Source of the DNA: Alphaproteobacteria bacterium
Lineage (GTDB): Bacteria > Myxococcota_A > UBA796 > GCA-2862545
Length of the DNA stretch: 64,000 nt
Assembly (NCBI GenBank): GCA_020632925.1
Contig: JACKER010000029.1
Location: forward strand, 25,639 to 89,638
Direction of reading: 5' to 3'
Shown here: positions 25,711 through 35,017 of the stretch, one piece after another
How the letters are laid out: every line of letters begins with the position of its first letter
Position numbering within the stretch: position 1 is the stretch's first letter
Program-made: the position numbers and the translations under genes
Notes under the pieces: generated by a model
What the model was told of the DNA's origin: nothing
The model's database searches: none
Seen by the model: the letters and a program-made list of their open reading frames with translations, nothing else

Positions 25711-28700
25711 TCACGCCTCGGTGGGCGTGACCTCGTCGGTGGTGAGCGGAGCCTCGGGCTGTGGGCCGAGCACCTCGTCTTCCGGTGGGCCGAAGGTCAC
25801 GCGGCCCTCGTCCAGGAAGGCGTGGACGCTGCGCCGGTCGTTCCCCTCGACCAACGCCCGCCCCAGCGGCTCGGCGACCAGCTCGTCGATCGCGCGCAGG
25901 ACGGGACGCGCGCCCATCCGGGGATCGGCGCCGTGCGTGGCCACCAGCGACCGCACCTCGGGCGTCCAGGTCAGCGTCACACCCTGCTCGGCCGCCCGGC
26001 GCGCGAGGTGCGAGAGGTGCAGCTCCGCGATCGCCTCGAGGTCGTCGGCGTCGAGATCCTCGAACACGACGACCCCGTCGAGCCGGTTGAGGAGCTCGGG
26101 CCGGAACCGCTGCTTGGCGCGCTCGAGGGCAGCCGTGCGCCGCGAGGTGGCCGAGTCACCGCCGAAGCCGAGGCGACCCGCCCGCCCGACCTCGCTGCCG
26201 GCGTTGGTCGTGAGCACGAAGAAGGCCTCGTGCGCGTGGACCTTGCGGCCCTCGGCGTCGGTGACCGTGCCCTCGTCGAACAGCGACAGGAACATGGTCT
26301 GCACGTCCTCGTGGGCCTTCTCGAACTCGTCGAGCAGGACCACCGAGTAGGGCCGGCGGCGCAACGGGCCCGTGAGCTGCCCCTCCTCGCCGTGTCCCTG
26401 GTACCCGGGAGGTGCACCCAGCAGCCGCGTACCCGTGAAGCGCTCGGCGTACTCGCTCATGTCGAGCTTCACCAGCGCCTTGCCCTCGGGGAAGAGGAAG
26501 TCGGCGAGCGCGCGGGCGAGCTCGGTCTTGCCGACGCCCGACGCCCCGGCGAACAGGAACACGCCGCGCGGGCGATGGGGCGCCCGCAGCCCGGAGCGAG
26601 AGAGCCGGATGGCGGCGGCGAGCTCGGCCACCGCAGGGTCCTGACCGATCACCCGGGAGCGCAGCTCCTCCTCGATACGGCCGAGGCGGTCGCGCTCGAC
26701 CTCGGTGAGGTGGTGCACCGGCACCGACGTGCGCTGGCTCACCACGCGGGCGACGCACTGGGCGTCGACCACCGGCGCTTCCTCCTGGCCGGCGGGAGCG
26801 TTCAGCGACACGTCCGCGCACACCTCGTCCAGCAGGTCGAGCGCCTTGTCGGGCAGCCGTCGGTCCGGGACGAAGCGCACCGCCAGCTTGACGCAGGCCG
26901 CGAGCGCCTCCGAGGCGACCTTCACCTCGTGGTGCTGTTCGTAGAGCTGAGCGACCCGCTCCAGGAGCTGGACCGTCGCCTCAGGGGTGGGCTCCTCGAC
27001 GTGGATCGGCTGGAAGCGACGGTCGAAGGCGGAGTCGGACTCGAAGTGCTTGCGGTACTCGGGCACCGTGGTGGCGCCGATCAGGGTGACCTCGCCTCGA
27101 GCGAGCGCCGGCTTGAGGATGTTCGCCGCGTCGAGCGAGCCCCCCTCCGTACGCCCGGCGCCGATCAGCGTGTGGATCTCGTCCACGAAGAGCACGATCT
27201 CGGGGTTCTCGCGCGCCTCGCGCAGGATGTCCTTCAGCCGCTCCTCGAAGGTTCCGCGGTACTTCGTGCCCGCGAGCAGCGAGCCCATCGACAGCTCGAG
27301 GATCCGCAGGTGGCGCAGTCGTTCGGGGGCGTCGGGGGCGGCCAGCGCCTGTGCCACGCCCTCGACCACGGCCGTCTTGCCGACCCCCGGATCGCCGAGC
27401 AGCAGGGGGTTGGCCTTGAGGCGGCGGACGAGCGTCTTCATGACCGCGCGGATCTCGGCCTCGCGCCCGACGACGGGGGAGAGCTTCCCCGCTCGGGCGA
27501 GCGCGGACAGGTCGCGCGCCTGCTCGTCGAGCACCGGCGTTGGCGACTCGGGGACCTCCTCCTCCTCGCCGAGGTGCTTGTCGCAGACCGCCTTGCCTTC
27601 CTTCGCGAACTGGCTCGTGGGCTCGATCTCGAGCGCCCGCTCCCACAGCGCGCGGGCCTCCTTGTACCGGGTCAGGGCGTTGAGAGCGGCGGCCTTGCCC
27701 TGGACCGCGAACGCGTGCCGCGGGCCGACGGCCAGCGCCTTGTCGAACCACGCGAGGCACCCCGCGTGGTCGCCCTCCATGCGCATGCACTCGGCGCGAC
27801 CCGCCAGCGCGTAGAGGTAGTCGGGGCGCAGCGCGAGCGCTCGGTCGTAGGCGCTGATCGCGTCGGTGTACCGCTCGCTCTTGCGGAGCGCCTCGCCGAT
27901 GTTGGTGGCCGCGTGGACGTGCCCCGGATCGATCTGCAGGCAGCGCTCGTAGGCCTCGACCGCCCGCTGGTACTGCTTGTCGTCCTCCAGCGCCATGCCG
28001 AGGCGCAGAGCCGCCTCCGCGCTGTTGGGGTCGTGCCGGAGCGCGAGCTCGAACGCCGCGATCGCGTCGGCGTAACGCCGGTCCTTGTACAGCGCGCGGC
28101 CGCGCTCGATCTCCGTCTGGGCGCGCCCGCGGTCCACCGGGGGCAGGCTGCGGGCGAGCTGCATCGGCCGCCCGACCACGGGAAGGGCCCGGTCCGGCGA
28201 GGGTGGGACCGTCCGTGCGGCGTCCGGGCCCACCCGACGCCTCGGGGATGGCTCGGCGGTCGCGTCCGACAGGCGTCCGACCGGGGCGGGCGTGCTGTCC
28301 TCGGAGGGCTCGCGGTCCCCGAGCCCGGTCCGGCACTGGGCCAGTCCCCGCTTGACGAAGGACGCGTTGGGGTTCTCGCGGAGCGCGGCGAGCCACAGCG
28401 GGTACGCCTCGTCGTAGCGACGCAGGGCGTTGAGGGACGCCGCCTTGCCGCACAGCGCGAGGTACTGCCGGGGGCGCAGCTGCAGCGTCCGATCGAACCA
28501 CTGGGCGGCCTCCTCGAAGCGGCCCAGCATGCGGAGCGCCTCCGCCTTGCCCGCCACCGCCCGCGCCTCCGTGGGGCGCAGCTCGAGGATGCGCTCGTAG
28601 CTGGAGATCGCACCGAGGTAGTCGTTGTTCCGCCGCATCGCGTCGGCCCGGTGGACGGCGGCGTCGACGTGGTCGGGGTCGCGGGCCAGCACCTCCTCGA

Positions 28701-30126
28701 AGGCACGGATGGCCAGGCGATAGTGGCGGTCCTCGCCGTGGCACAGGCCGAGCAGGTACCAGGCCGAGGTCCACGACGGGTCCTCGTCGGTGGCGAGGCG
28801 CAGCTCGGCGGCGGCGTCCGAGAAGCGGCCCTGCTGCATCAGGTTCCGGCCCAGCTCGTAGGCGCGACGGGCGCGCGCCCTCGCCGCCGGGTCGACCTCG
28901 ACGGTCGGTTCGTCGGGCGTGAGCGCTCCCCCCGCCGAGAGCGCCTCCTCGCAGCGACGGAGACCCGCCTGCGCGGCGTCGCTCGAGGGATCGATCGCCA
29001 GCGCCTGGCGCCACACCGGCCGCGCGTCCTCCCAGCGCTCCAGGGCGTTGAGCGAGGCCGCCTTCCCGCGGAGCGCCGACGCCAGCGTGGGCTTGCGCAG
29101 CAAGGCGCGATCGAACCACGTGATCGCCTCTTCGTACCGACCGAGCAGGCGGATGGTCTCGGCCTTCCCCGCCAGCGCCGTGACCTGGTGCTCGTCCACG
29201 GAGAGCGCGCGGTCGTAGGCGTGCAGCGCGTCGGTGTACCGCCGGGCGTTGCGCTGGGCGTCGCCCTGGGCCGCGAGGGGCTCGGGCCGCTCGGGCTGGA
29301 GCTGCTGGACCCGTCCCCAGGTGACCGCGGCGTCCTCCCAGCGGCCGGCCTGCTCGTACACCCGAGCCAGCTCGCGGAGCACCTCGGGGCGATCCCCACG
29401 CTTGACCAGGGAGCGCTCGAAGGCGGCGGCAGCCTCGCCCCACCGCTCGTCCTGAGCCAGCGCACGCCCCCAGTCCCTTTCGATCTCCGCGGCGAGATCC
29501 TCGCCGGAGAGCTGGCCCGGCGTGGGCGCGATCGGGTTGGCCACGCCCTCGGCGGCGCGCTGTTGGCCGAGCCGCGCCTCCTTCAGCCCCTGGGCGGCGA
29601 AGGTCGAGGTGGGGTCCAGGGCGGCGGCGTGCTCCCAGTACGGGATGGCGTCCTCGTAGCGGGCGAGGGCGTTGAGCGCGGCCGCCTTCCCGCGCAGCGC
29701 GAAGGTGTGCTCGGGGTGCACCGCGAGCGACCGGTCGAACCAGTGGAGCGCGTCCTGCGGCCGACCGAGCATCCGCAGGCACTCCGCCTTCCCCGCGAGC
29801 GCGTAGAGCTGCTCTCCGTCCAGCACGAGCGCGGCGTCGTACGCGGGGAGCGCGAGCTGGTAGCAGCCGGACTGACGCAGGCACTCCGCGCGCGCGGTCG
29901 CCCCCTCGGCGTGCTCCGGATCGATCTCGAGGACGCGCGCCCAGGCCTCCGCGGCGTGCGACCACTGGCCGCGCAGCTCGCGGACCCTCGCGAGACCCAC
30001 CGCGGCGGGCACGAGGTCCGGGTCACCCGCGAGAGCCGCCTCGTAGGCCGCCAGCGCCTCGGCGAAGGCGCCGGTGGCATGGAGATGGCTCGCACGTTCG
30101 AGGTGCTTTTCCGCTTCGGAGCGCAT
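25711..30126 (-). CDS. Giant TPR - ClpB/ClpA-type AAA+ fusion protein
   Basis: 1471 aa. Residues ~1-860 are tetratricopeptide repeats in several blocks with near-repeating units (ALAGKAECLRMLGR, ALRGKAAALNAL) joined by Ala/Pro linkers. Then two AAA+ modules: D1 (~885-1110) with GDPGVGKT near 912 and LFVDEIHTLIGAG; D2 (~1150-1400) with GASGVGKT near 1190 and VVLLDEFEKAH; then a ClpB-like C-terminal domain. The ClpB N-domain is replaced by TPRs; no ClpP-binding tripeptide loop was noticed. Role probably protein remodelling with TPR-selected clients. ATG at 30126 preferred over an upstream GTG (30189) because that leader has atypical codons. Confidence 0.88.
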   Translation of the reverse strand: MRSEAEKHLERASHLHATGAFAEALAAYEAALAGDPDLVPAAVGLARVRELRGQWSHAAEAWARVLEIDPEHAEGATARAECLRQSGCYQLALPAYDAALVLDGEQLYALAGKAECLRMLGRPQDALHWFDRSLAVHPEHTFALRGKAAALNALARYEDAIPYWEHAAALDPTSTFAAQGLKEARLGQQRAAEGVANPIAPTPGQLSGEDLAAEIERDWGRALAQDERWGEAAAAFERSLVKRGDRPEVLRELARVYEQAGRWEDAAVTWGRVQQLQPERPEPLAAQGDAQRNARRYTDALHAYDRALSVDEHQVTALAGKAETIRLLGRYEEAITWFDRALLRKPTLASALRGKAASLNALERWEDARPVWRQALAIDPSSDAAQAGLRRCEEALSAGGALTPDEPTVEVDPAARARARRAYELGRNLMQQGRFSDAAAELRLATDEDPSWTSAWYLLGLCHGEDRHYRLAIRAFEEVLARDPDHVDAAVHRADAMRRNNDYLGAISSYERILELRPTEARAVAGKAEALRMLGRFEEAAQWFDRTLQLRPRQYLALCGKAASLNALRRYDEAYPLWLAALRENPNASFVKRGLAQCRTGLGDREPSEDSTPAPVGRLSDATAEPSPRRRVGPDAARTVPPSPDRALPVVGRPMQLARSLPPVDRGRAQTEIERGRALYKDRRYADAIAAFELALRHDPNSAEAALRLGMALEDDKQYQRAVEAYERCLQIDPGHVHAATNIGEALRKSERYTDAISAYDRALALRPDYLYALAGRAECMRMEGDHAGCLAWFDKALAVGPRHAFAVQGKAAALNALTRYKEARALWERALEIEPTSQFAKEGKAVCDKHLGEEEEVPESPTPVLDEQARDLSALARAGKLSPVVGREAEIRAVMKTLVRRLKANPLLLGDPGVGKTAVVEGVAQALAAPDAPERLRHLRILELSMGSLLAGTKYRGTFEERLKDILREARENPEIVLFVDEIHTLIGAGRTEGGSLDAANILKPALARGEVTLIGATTVPEYRKHFESDSAFDRRFQPIHVEEPTPEATVQLLERVAQLYEQHHEVKVASEALAACVKLAVRFVPDRRLPDKALDLLDEVCADVSLNAPAGQEEAPVVDAQCVARVVSQRTSVPVHHLTEVERDRLGRIEEELRSRVIGQDPAVAELAAAIRLSRSGLRAPHRPRGVFLFAGASGVGKTELARALADFLFPEGKALVKLDMSEYAERFTGTRLLGAPPGYQGHGEEGQLTGPLRRRPYSVVLLDEFEKAHEDVQTMFLSLFDEGTVTDAEGRKVHAHEAFFVLTTNAGSEVGRAGRLGFGGDSATSRRTAALERAKQRFRPELLNRLDGVVVFEDLDADDLEAIAELHLSHLARRAAEQGVTLTWTPEVRSLVATHGADPRMGARPVLRAIDELVAEPLGRALVEGNDRRSVHAFLDEGRVTFGPPEDEVLGPQPEAPLTTDEVTPTEA

Positions 30127-30192
30127 CCGGCTTCGATCGTAACCCCGCTCGCGCCAGCCAGGGTGACCGAATGATGACGCGCCGTGCACTCC

Positions 30193-30204
30193 ACCTCCGG
30201 AGGT
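30193..30204 (+). promoter_or_regulatory. Palindromic Shine-Dalgarno site
   Basis: ACCTCCGGAGGT is a perfect palindrome. Its GGAGG lies 6 nt before the ATG of the TSP3 lipoprotein on the plus strand; on the minus strand it also places GGAGG 4 nt before a GTG at 30189. Only the plus-strand use is considered real. Confidence 0.6.
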
Positions 30205-30209
30205 AGCTC

Positions 30210-31943
30210 ATGCGGACCGTTTCCTGGGTGCTGCTGGTGGCGTTGATGGGGTGTGGCGGGGGAGACGGCAACGGCAAGGACGGGGACACGCCGTCGATGG
30301 ACGCTGCCGACGCGGACACCGACGCCGACACCGACACGGACGCCGACACCGACACTGACACCGATACCGACGTGGGCCTCGGTGACAGCGACGGCGACGG
30401 CATCCCCGACGCCGCCGAGATCGCGCTCGGCACCGATCCGTTCGATCCGGACACCGACGGTGACGGCCTCGACGACGGGGAGGAGCTCGTGGGAGGCACG
30501 GATCCCACCCGCTTCGACACCGACCGCGACGGGCTCGGCGACGGCGAGGAGGTCGGGCTGGGCACCGACCCCACCGAGCGGGACACCGATCAGGACGGGC
30601 TGTCCGACGGCGACGAGGTCAACCGGTACCAGACCGACCCCCTGAACCCCGACACCGACGGCGGCGGCGTGTGGGACGGTGCGGAGGTCTGGGTGGACGA
30701 CACGGACCCGCTGGACGGCGCGGACGACCTGACCGACACCGACGGCGACGGGCTGTCGGACGCCTACGAGAACGACATCGGATCGGATCCGAACGACCCG
30801 GACAGCGACAACGACGGGCTCGACGACGGCCTCGAGGTGCTGTTCTGGGACACCGACCCCAACGATCCGGACACCGACGGCGACCTGCTCACGGACGGCG
30901 CGGAGGTCAACGACCACGGGACCGACCCGACCGAGCGGGACACCGACGACGACGGGCTCGACGACGGCGAGGAGGTGCTCGTCTACCACACCGATCCCAC
31001 GAACCGGGACACCGACGGTGGCGGCGTGAGCGACGGGCGTGAGGTGGAGCGCGACCACACCGACCCGCTGGACGGGACGGACGACGAGATCGACACCGAC
31101 GGCGACGGTCTCTCCGACCAGGAGGAGGCCACGCTCGGGACCGACCCGCTCGACCGCGACACCGACGGTGACGGCCTGACCGACGGCGACGAGGTCCACG
31201 AGCGCGACACCGACCCGCTCGATCCGGACACGGACAACGACGGCCTGCGCGATGGCGAGGAGGTGTTCGACACGCACACCGACCCGCTCGATCCGGACAC
31301 GGACGGTGACCTGCTGACCGACGGCGAGGAGGTCGACCTGTTCGAGACCGATCCGCGCGACGAGGACACCGACGGCGACGGGCTGAACGACGGCGAGGAG
31401 GTCCTGGTCCACTACACCGACCCGCTCGATCGCGACACCGACGACGACGGGCTCGACGACGGGCGCGAGGTGAACGACACGAACACCGATCCGACCCTGC
31501 GGGACACGGACGGCGGCGGCATCCCGGACGGCGCCGAGGTGCTGGTCGACCGCACCAACCCGAACAACCCCGCCGACGATCGGCAGGACAGCGACGGCGA
31601 CGGCCTGTCGGACGTGGCCGAGGGTGTGCTCGGGACCAACCCGAACAACCCCGACAGCGACGGTGACGGGCTCACCGACGGGGCCGAGGTGCTCGTCTAC
31701 GACACCGACCCGGGCGACCGAGACACCGATGGCGACGGGCTGAACGACGGTGCAGAGGTGCTGACGCACGGGACCGATCCGAGGGACCGCGACACGGACA
31801 ACGACGAGCTGAACGACGGCGAGGAGGTCAACACCTGGAACACCGATCCCCTGGACCCCGACACCGACGGTGGCGGCGAGCCCGACGGGCGCGAGGTGGA
31901 CCGCGGACGCGACCCCCTCGATCCGACCGACGATCGGAACTGA
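30210..31943 (+). CDS. Thrombospondin type-3 repeat (calcium-binding) lipoprotein
   Basis: 577 aa. The lipoprotein signal is MRTVSWVLLVALMGCGGG. A D-T/A-D acidic linker covers residues ~30-58, like the tandem lipoproteins at 1.2-1.9 kb. The rest is about 20 DxDxDGxxD units (DTDGDGLDDGEE, DPLDPDTDNDG), each a candidate calcium site; in many proteins such arrays stiffen when calcium binds. Unusually there is no C-terminal OmpA or adhesin domain: the protein ends in the repeats. Probably a surface spacer or calcium-dependent adhesion protein. Ends 6 bp from the convergent lipoprotein gene. Confidence 0.85.
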   Translation: MRTVSWVLLVALMGCGGGDGNGKDGDTPSMDAADADTDADTDTDADTDTDTDTDVGLGDSDGDGIPDAAEIALGTDPFDPDTDGDGLDDGEELVGGTDPTRFDTDRDGLGDGEEVGLGTDPTERDTDQDGLSDGDEVNRYQTDPLNPDTDGGGVWDGAEVWVDDTDPLDGADDLTDTDGDGLSDAYENDIGSDPNDPDSDNDGLDDGLEVLFWDTDPNDPDTDGDLLTDGAEVNDHGTDPTERDTDDDGLDDGEEVLVYHTDPTNRDTDGGGVSDGREVERDHTDPLDGTDDEIDTDGDGLSDQEEATLGTDPLDRDTDGDGLTDGDEVHERDTDPLDPDTDNDGLRDGEEVFDTHTDPLDPDTDGDLLTDGEEVDLFETDPRDEDTDGDGLNDGEEVLVHYTDPLDRDTDDDGLDDGREVNDTNTDPTLRDTDGGGIPDGAEVLVDRTNPNNPADDRQDSDGDGLSDVAEGVLGTNPNNPDSDGDGLTDGAEVLVYDTDPGDRDTDGDGLNDGAEVLTHGTDPRDRDTDNDELNDGEEVNTWNTDPLDPDTDGGGEPDGREVDRGRDPLDPTDDRN

Positions 31944-31949
31944 ACGCGG

Positions 31950-33041
31950 TCAGGGCTCGATCAGGTGCACGATCGGGCTGCCGTCCATCTCCAGCTGGGT
32001 CGGCAGCTCGGCCGTCGCGGACAGGGTCTCCGGCTGGACGTCCGCCGCAACGAAGCGAGAGGTGAGGGTCACCTCGTAGGCGAAGTCCTCGAGCTGGGTC
32101 CCGGGGCTGTAGTTGGTGGCCCAGGCTCCGACCGAGCCCGTGGGATCCGCGAGGAAGCCGATCGTGCGGAGGTAGGCGCCCTTGCCGTCGGTCGCCTCGG
32201 GATAGAAGCGCCAGTCCATCGAGGAGGTGCCGGCGACGACCGCGTCCACACCGAGCGACACCGCGATCGGCTCGGCCGGGACCTGCTCCTCGGGATTGAA
32301 CTTGTCGCCGGAGAAGGGGTACGAGCGGGCGTCGTCGGTGACGTGCTCCTCGACCTCGAGGTCCTTGCCGACGAGGAGCAGCCCGTCGATCCGCATGGCT
32401 GCCACGGCCTGCTCGTTGACCTCGTCGATGCAGGCCCGCTCGGGGTCGAAGGTGTTGCCCGCCTCGAAGGCGGCGGACACGGTCACGGTCGCGCTCTCGC
32501 CGTCGACCGTCGGCTCGCCGATCGCCAGCATGAGCCGCCGCGGGTGCCAACCGAGGCGGGGGACGTAGCAGGCTTCGCCACCGCTCAGCGCGTGGTCGCT
32601 CGACCAGTAGAGCCCCGACAGCAGCGCCGTGGCCTGCCCCTTCGCGCCCTTCGGCAGCGTCAGCGTCACCGTCTGCTCGGCCCCCGCGGCGCCCGCCTCG
32701 AGGTCCACGGAGAACGGCACCAATGCCACGGTGTCGCTCTGAAGCACCGACCAGGACAGCTCCACCGCGGAGCTGTCGGGGACCGGGTACTCCTTGCAGG
32801 CCTCCGGATCGCAGGTGCCGGCGACGTCGGTGCGCTCCGAGGTGGTGGAGGTCCCACCGACGATCGCGACGCGAGCTGCGTCCTCGTCCGGCTCGACCTG
32901 CAGGTGTGACAGGCGGTGGTTGAACCCGTTCCAGCCGAAGCCGAACGCGTCGAGGACGACGCCCGACTGTGGGTCGAGGTGGCCGCCGCAGCCCGTGAGC
33001 ACGGCCAGGGCGAGCAGGGCAGGGGTGGTCGAGCGTTCCAA
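31950..33041 (-). CDS. Hypothetical lipoprotein (363 aa)
   Basis: The signal peptide MERSTTPALLALAVLTGCGG has a clear lipobox. The mature part is beta-rich with scattered Cys (GTCDPEACKEY, GEACYVP, ERACIDE). No family recognised. Start: a TTG at 33041 is preceded by GGAGG 5 nt upstream and gives a normal signal peptide; a GTG at 33059 would add six residues and lies on top of that site. Divergent from the second pfaD-like gene, convergent with the TSP3 lipoprotein. Confidence 0.75.
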   Translation of the reverse strand: MERSTTPALLALAVLTGCGGHLDPQSGVVLDAFGFGWNGFNHRLSHLQVEPDEDAARVAIVGGTSTTSERTDVAGTCDPEACKEYPVPDSSAVELSWSVLQSDTVALVPFSVDLEAGAAGAEQTVTLTLPKGAKGQATALLSGLYWSSDHALSGGEACYVPRLGWHPRRLMLAIGEPTVDGESATVTVSAAFEAGNTFDPERACIDEVNEQAVAAMRIDGLLLVGKDLEVEEHVTDDARSYPFSGDKFNPEEQVPAEPIAVSLGVDAVVAGTSSMDWRFYPEATDGKGAYLRTIGFLADPTGSVGAWATNYSPGTQLEDFAYEVTLTSRFVAADVQPETLSATAELPTQLEMDGSPIVHLIEP

Positions 33042-33134
33042 GGTTCCCTCCGGCACCACCGAGTAGCACGTCGGCGGTGGGGAGCCTTCCGTGGTTCATC
33101 CGCGAGTTAGCTGGTGGCGCCCAGAGGAGTCGCC

Positions 33135-35009
33135 ATGTCGATCGCAGCCCACTTCGACGCTCTCGCCGCCTACGACGCGGCCGCCGTCCGCCTGGTGCCG
33201 GACGATGGCGAGCCCGAGGATCTGCTCGGCCAGGGCGGCTCCCTGCAGGAGTCCTTCGACCGCATCGGGCAGGGGCCGCTGCTCTCGGTGCTCCGCGATC
33301 CGCGCATCAGCCGGGTCACGCTCGCGGACGGGGATCTCGAGGTCACCGCGGTGCGCGACGGGAGCTCGGGGCGACTGCGGGTCCTCTGGGGGCAGCAGAC
33401 GGTGGTGGACGAGCGGGTCGAGATCCCGCCGCTGCTTCCCGAGGGGTCCGGTCCCTGGTTCCGGCCCGATCCCGCGACCGAGACGGGTCCGCGCGCGCTC
33501 CTCGACCCCGCGCTCCCGGTCTACGTGGTGTCCGGCGTGGGCGGCGAGCAGCGGTACTTCACGGGCGGGTTGCACGGGCCGGGCGTCGGCCAGGTCCGGC
33601 TCCTCGCGGCCATCCCGCCCATCGAGCCCGGCCAGCTCGGGTCCGCCGCCTTCCGCGAGCGCCACGGCCTGCGCCAGGCCTACGTCGTGGGCGCCATGGC
33701 GGGCGGCATCGCCTCCCTCGACGTCTGCCGGTCGGCCGCGGACTCGGGGCTGCTCGGCGTGTTCGGCGCGGGCGGGTTGCCCGTCGAGGCGGTGGAGACC
33801 GCGCTGCGCGAGGCGGCGAGCACCATGCGCCCCGGGACCTACGGCTTCAACCTCCTGCACAACCCGGCCGAGCCGGGGGTGGAGGACCGCACGGTCGACC
33901 TGTTCCTGGCGCACGGCGTGACGGTCGCCGAGGCCAGCGCCTTCATGGGGCTCACGCCGGCGGTCGTGCGGTTCCGGCTGAAGGGAGCGCACCTCGATCA
34001 CGACGGTCGCCCCATGGTCCCCAACCGCCTGTTCGCGAAGGTCTCTCGGCCGGAGATCGCCGAGAAGTTCCTGCGGCCCGCGCCGGCGGAGATGCTGACG
34101 GCCATGGTCGGCAAGGGACTGCTCACCGAGGCCGAGGCGGCAGCCGGGCTCCAGGTCCCGGTCGCCGAGGACGTGACGGCGGAGGCCGACAGCGGCGGAC
34201 ACACCGACCACCGGCCGTTCGTCGTGCTGCTGCCCGCCATGCTCCGCCTCCGCGATCGGATCTGCGCGGAGGAGGGGTATGCGGCGCGTGGCATCCGTCC
34301 GCGGATCGGCGCTGCCGGTGGGCTCGGGACGCCCGCCTCCATCGCGGCCGCCTTCGCGATGGGCGCGGACTACGTGTTGACGGGCTCGGTGAACCAGGCG
34401 ACGGCCGAGGCGGGGACGAGTACGGCGGCCAAGGAGATGCTCACCGCCGCCGCGTGGTGGGAGATGGCGTCGGGTCCCGCGCCGGACATGTTCGAGATCG
34501 GCGCCAAGGTGCAGGTGCTCGGGCGTGGCTCGATGTACGCGCAGCGCGCGCAGCGGCTGTACGATCTGTACAAGGAGCACGGCTCGCTGGAGGCGCTGCC
34601 CCAGGCGGAGCGCGATCGCCTGGAGAAGCAGATCTTCCGTCGGCCGCTGGACGAGGTCTGGCGGGACACACGGGCGTTCTGGATGGAGCGCGACCCGCGG
34701 CAGGCGGAGAAGGCGGATGCCGACCCGCGGCACCGCATGGCGCTGACCTTCCGCTGGTACCTCGGGATGACGAGCCGCTGGGCGCGCACCGGCGAGGACG
34801 ACCGCAAGCGGGACTACCAGATCTGGTGTGGGCCCGCGATGGGCGCCTTCAACGACTGGGTGAAGGGGAGCGAGCTCGAGCCGCTGGCCTCGCGCACGAT
34901 CGGCGCGGTGGCGGCGGCGCTCATGAGGGGGGCTGCGGCCACGACGCGGGTGACGCTCGCGCGCAACCTCGGCGTGGCGCTGCCGGACGGGCTCGACCCC
35001 CAGCCCTGA
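33135..35009 (+). CDS. Second PfaD-like enoyl reductase with N-terminal extension
   Basis: 624-aa FMN-dependent enoyl reductase of the PfaD / nitronate-monooxygenase TIM-barrel family. Core motifs AYVVGAMAGGIAS, ADSGGHTDHRP, IGAAGGLGTP and YVLTGSVNQA match the other PfaD in this window (42715-44331), as does the C-terminal RWYLGMTSRWA...IWCGPAMGAFNDWVKGS. The N-terminal part (~1-190) is longer and unrelated in detail. GAGGAG lies 5 nt before the ATG. Opposite strand to the Pfa operon, so separately expressed; it may serve a different condition or product (inference). Confidence 0.88.
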   Translation: MSIAAHFDALAAYDAAAVRLVPDDGEPEDLLGQGGSLQESFDRIGQGPLLSVLRDPRISRVTLADGDLEVTAVRDGSSGRLRVLWGQQTVVDERVEIPPLLPEGSGPWFRPDPATETGPRALLDPALPVYVVSGVGGEQRYFTGGLHGPGVGQVRLLAAIPPIEPGQLGSAAFRERHGLRQAYVVGAMAGGIASLDVCRSAADSGLLGVFGAGGLPVEAVETALREAASTMRPGTYGFNLLHNPAEPGVEDRTVDLFLAHGVTVAEASAFMGLTPAVVRFRLKGAHLDHDGRPMVPNRLFAKVSRPEIAEKFLRPAPAEMLTAMVGKGLLTEAEAAAGLQVPVAEDVTAEADSGGHTDHRPFVVLLPAMLRLRDRICAEEGYAARGIRPRIGAAGGLGTPASIAAAFAMGADYVLTGSVNQATAEAGTSTAAKEMLTAAAWWEMASGPAPDMFEIGAKVQVLGRGSMYAQRAQRLYDLYKEHGSLEALPQAERDRLEKQIFRRPLDEVWRDTRAFWMERDPRQAEKADADPRHRMALTFRWYLGMTSRWARTGEDDRKRDYQIWCGPAMGAFNDWVKGSELEPLASRTIGAVAAALMRGAAATTRVTLARNLGVALPDGLDPQP

Positions 35010-35017
35010 CGGGAGCG

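Noticed and set aside
25111..30174. Open plus-strand frame of about 1690 codons over the TPR-ClpB gene
   Set aside because: Antisense of a well-supported AAA+/TPR gene; composition is typical of mirrored high-GC codons and no motif is present.
30127..30189. Upstream GTG start for the TPR-ClpB gene with GGAGG nearby
   Set aside because: The 21-codon leader uses codons unlike the rest of the gene, and the GGAGG is the other half of the palindrome serving the plus-strand gene.
31828..33099. Alternative minus-strand frame over the lipoprotein at 31950-33041
   Set aside because: Arg/Gly/Pro-rich translation with no signal peptide; the chosen frame has a lipobox and a ribosome site.
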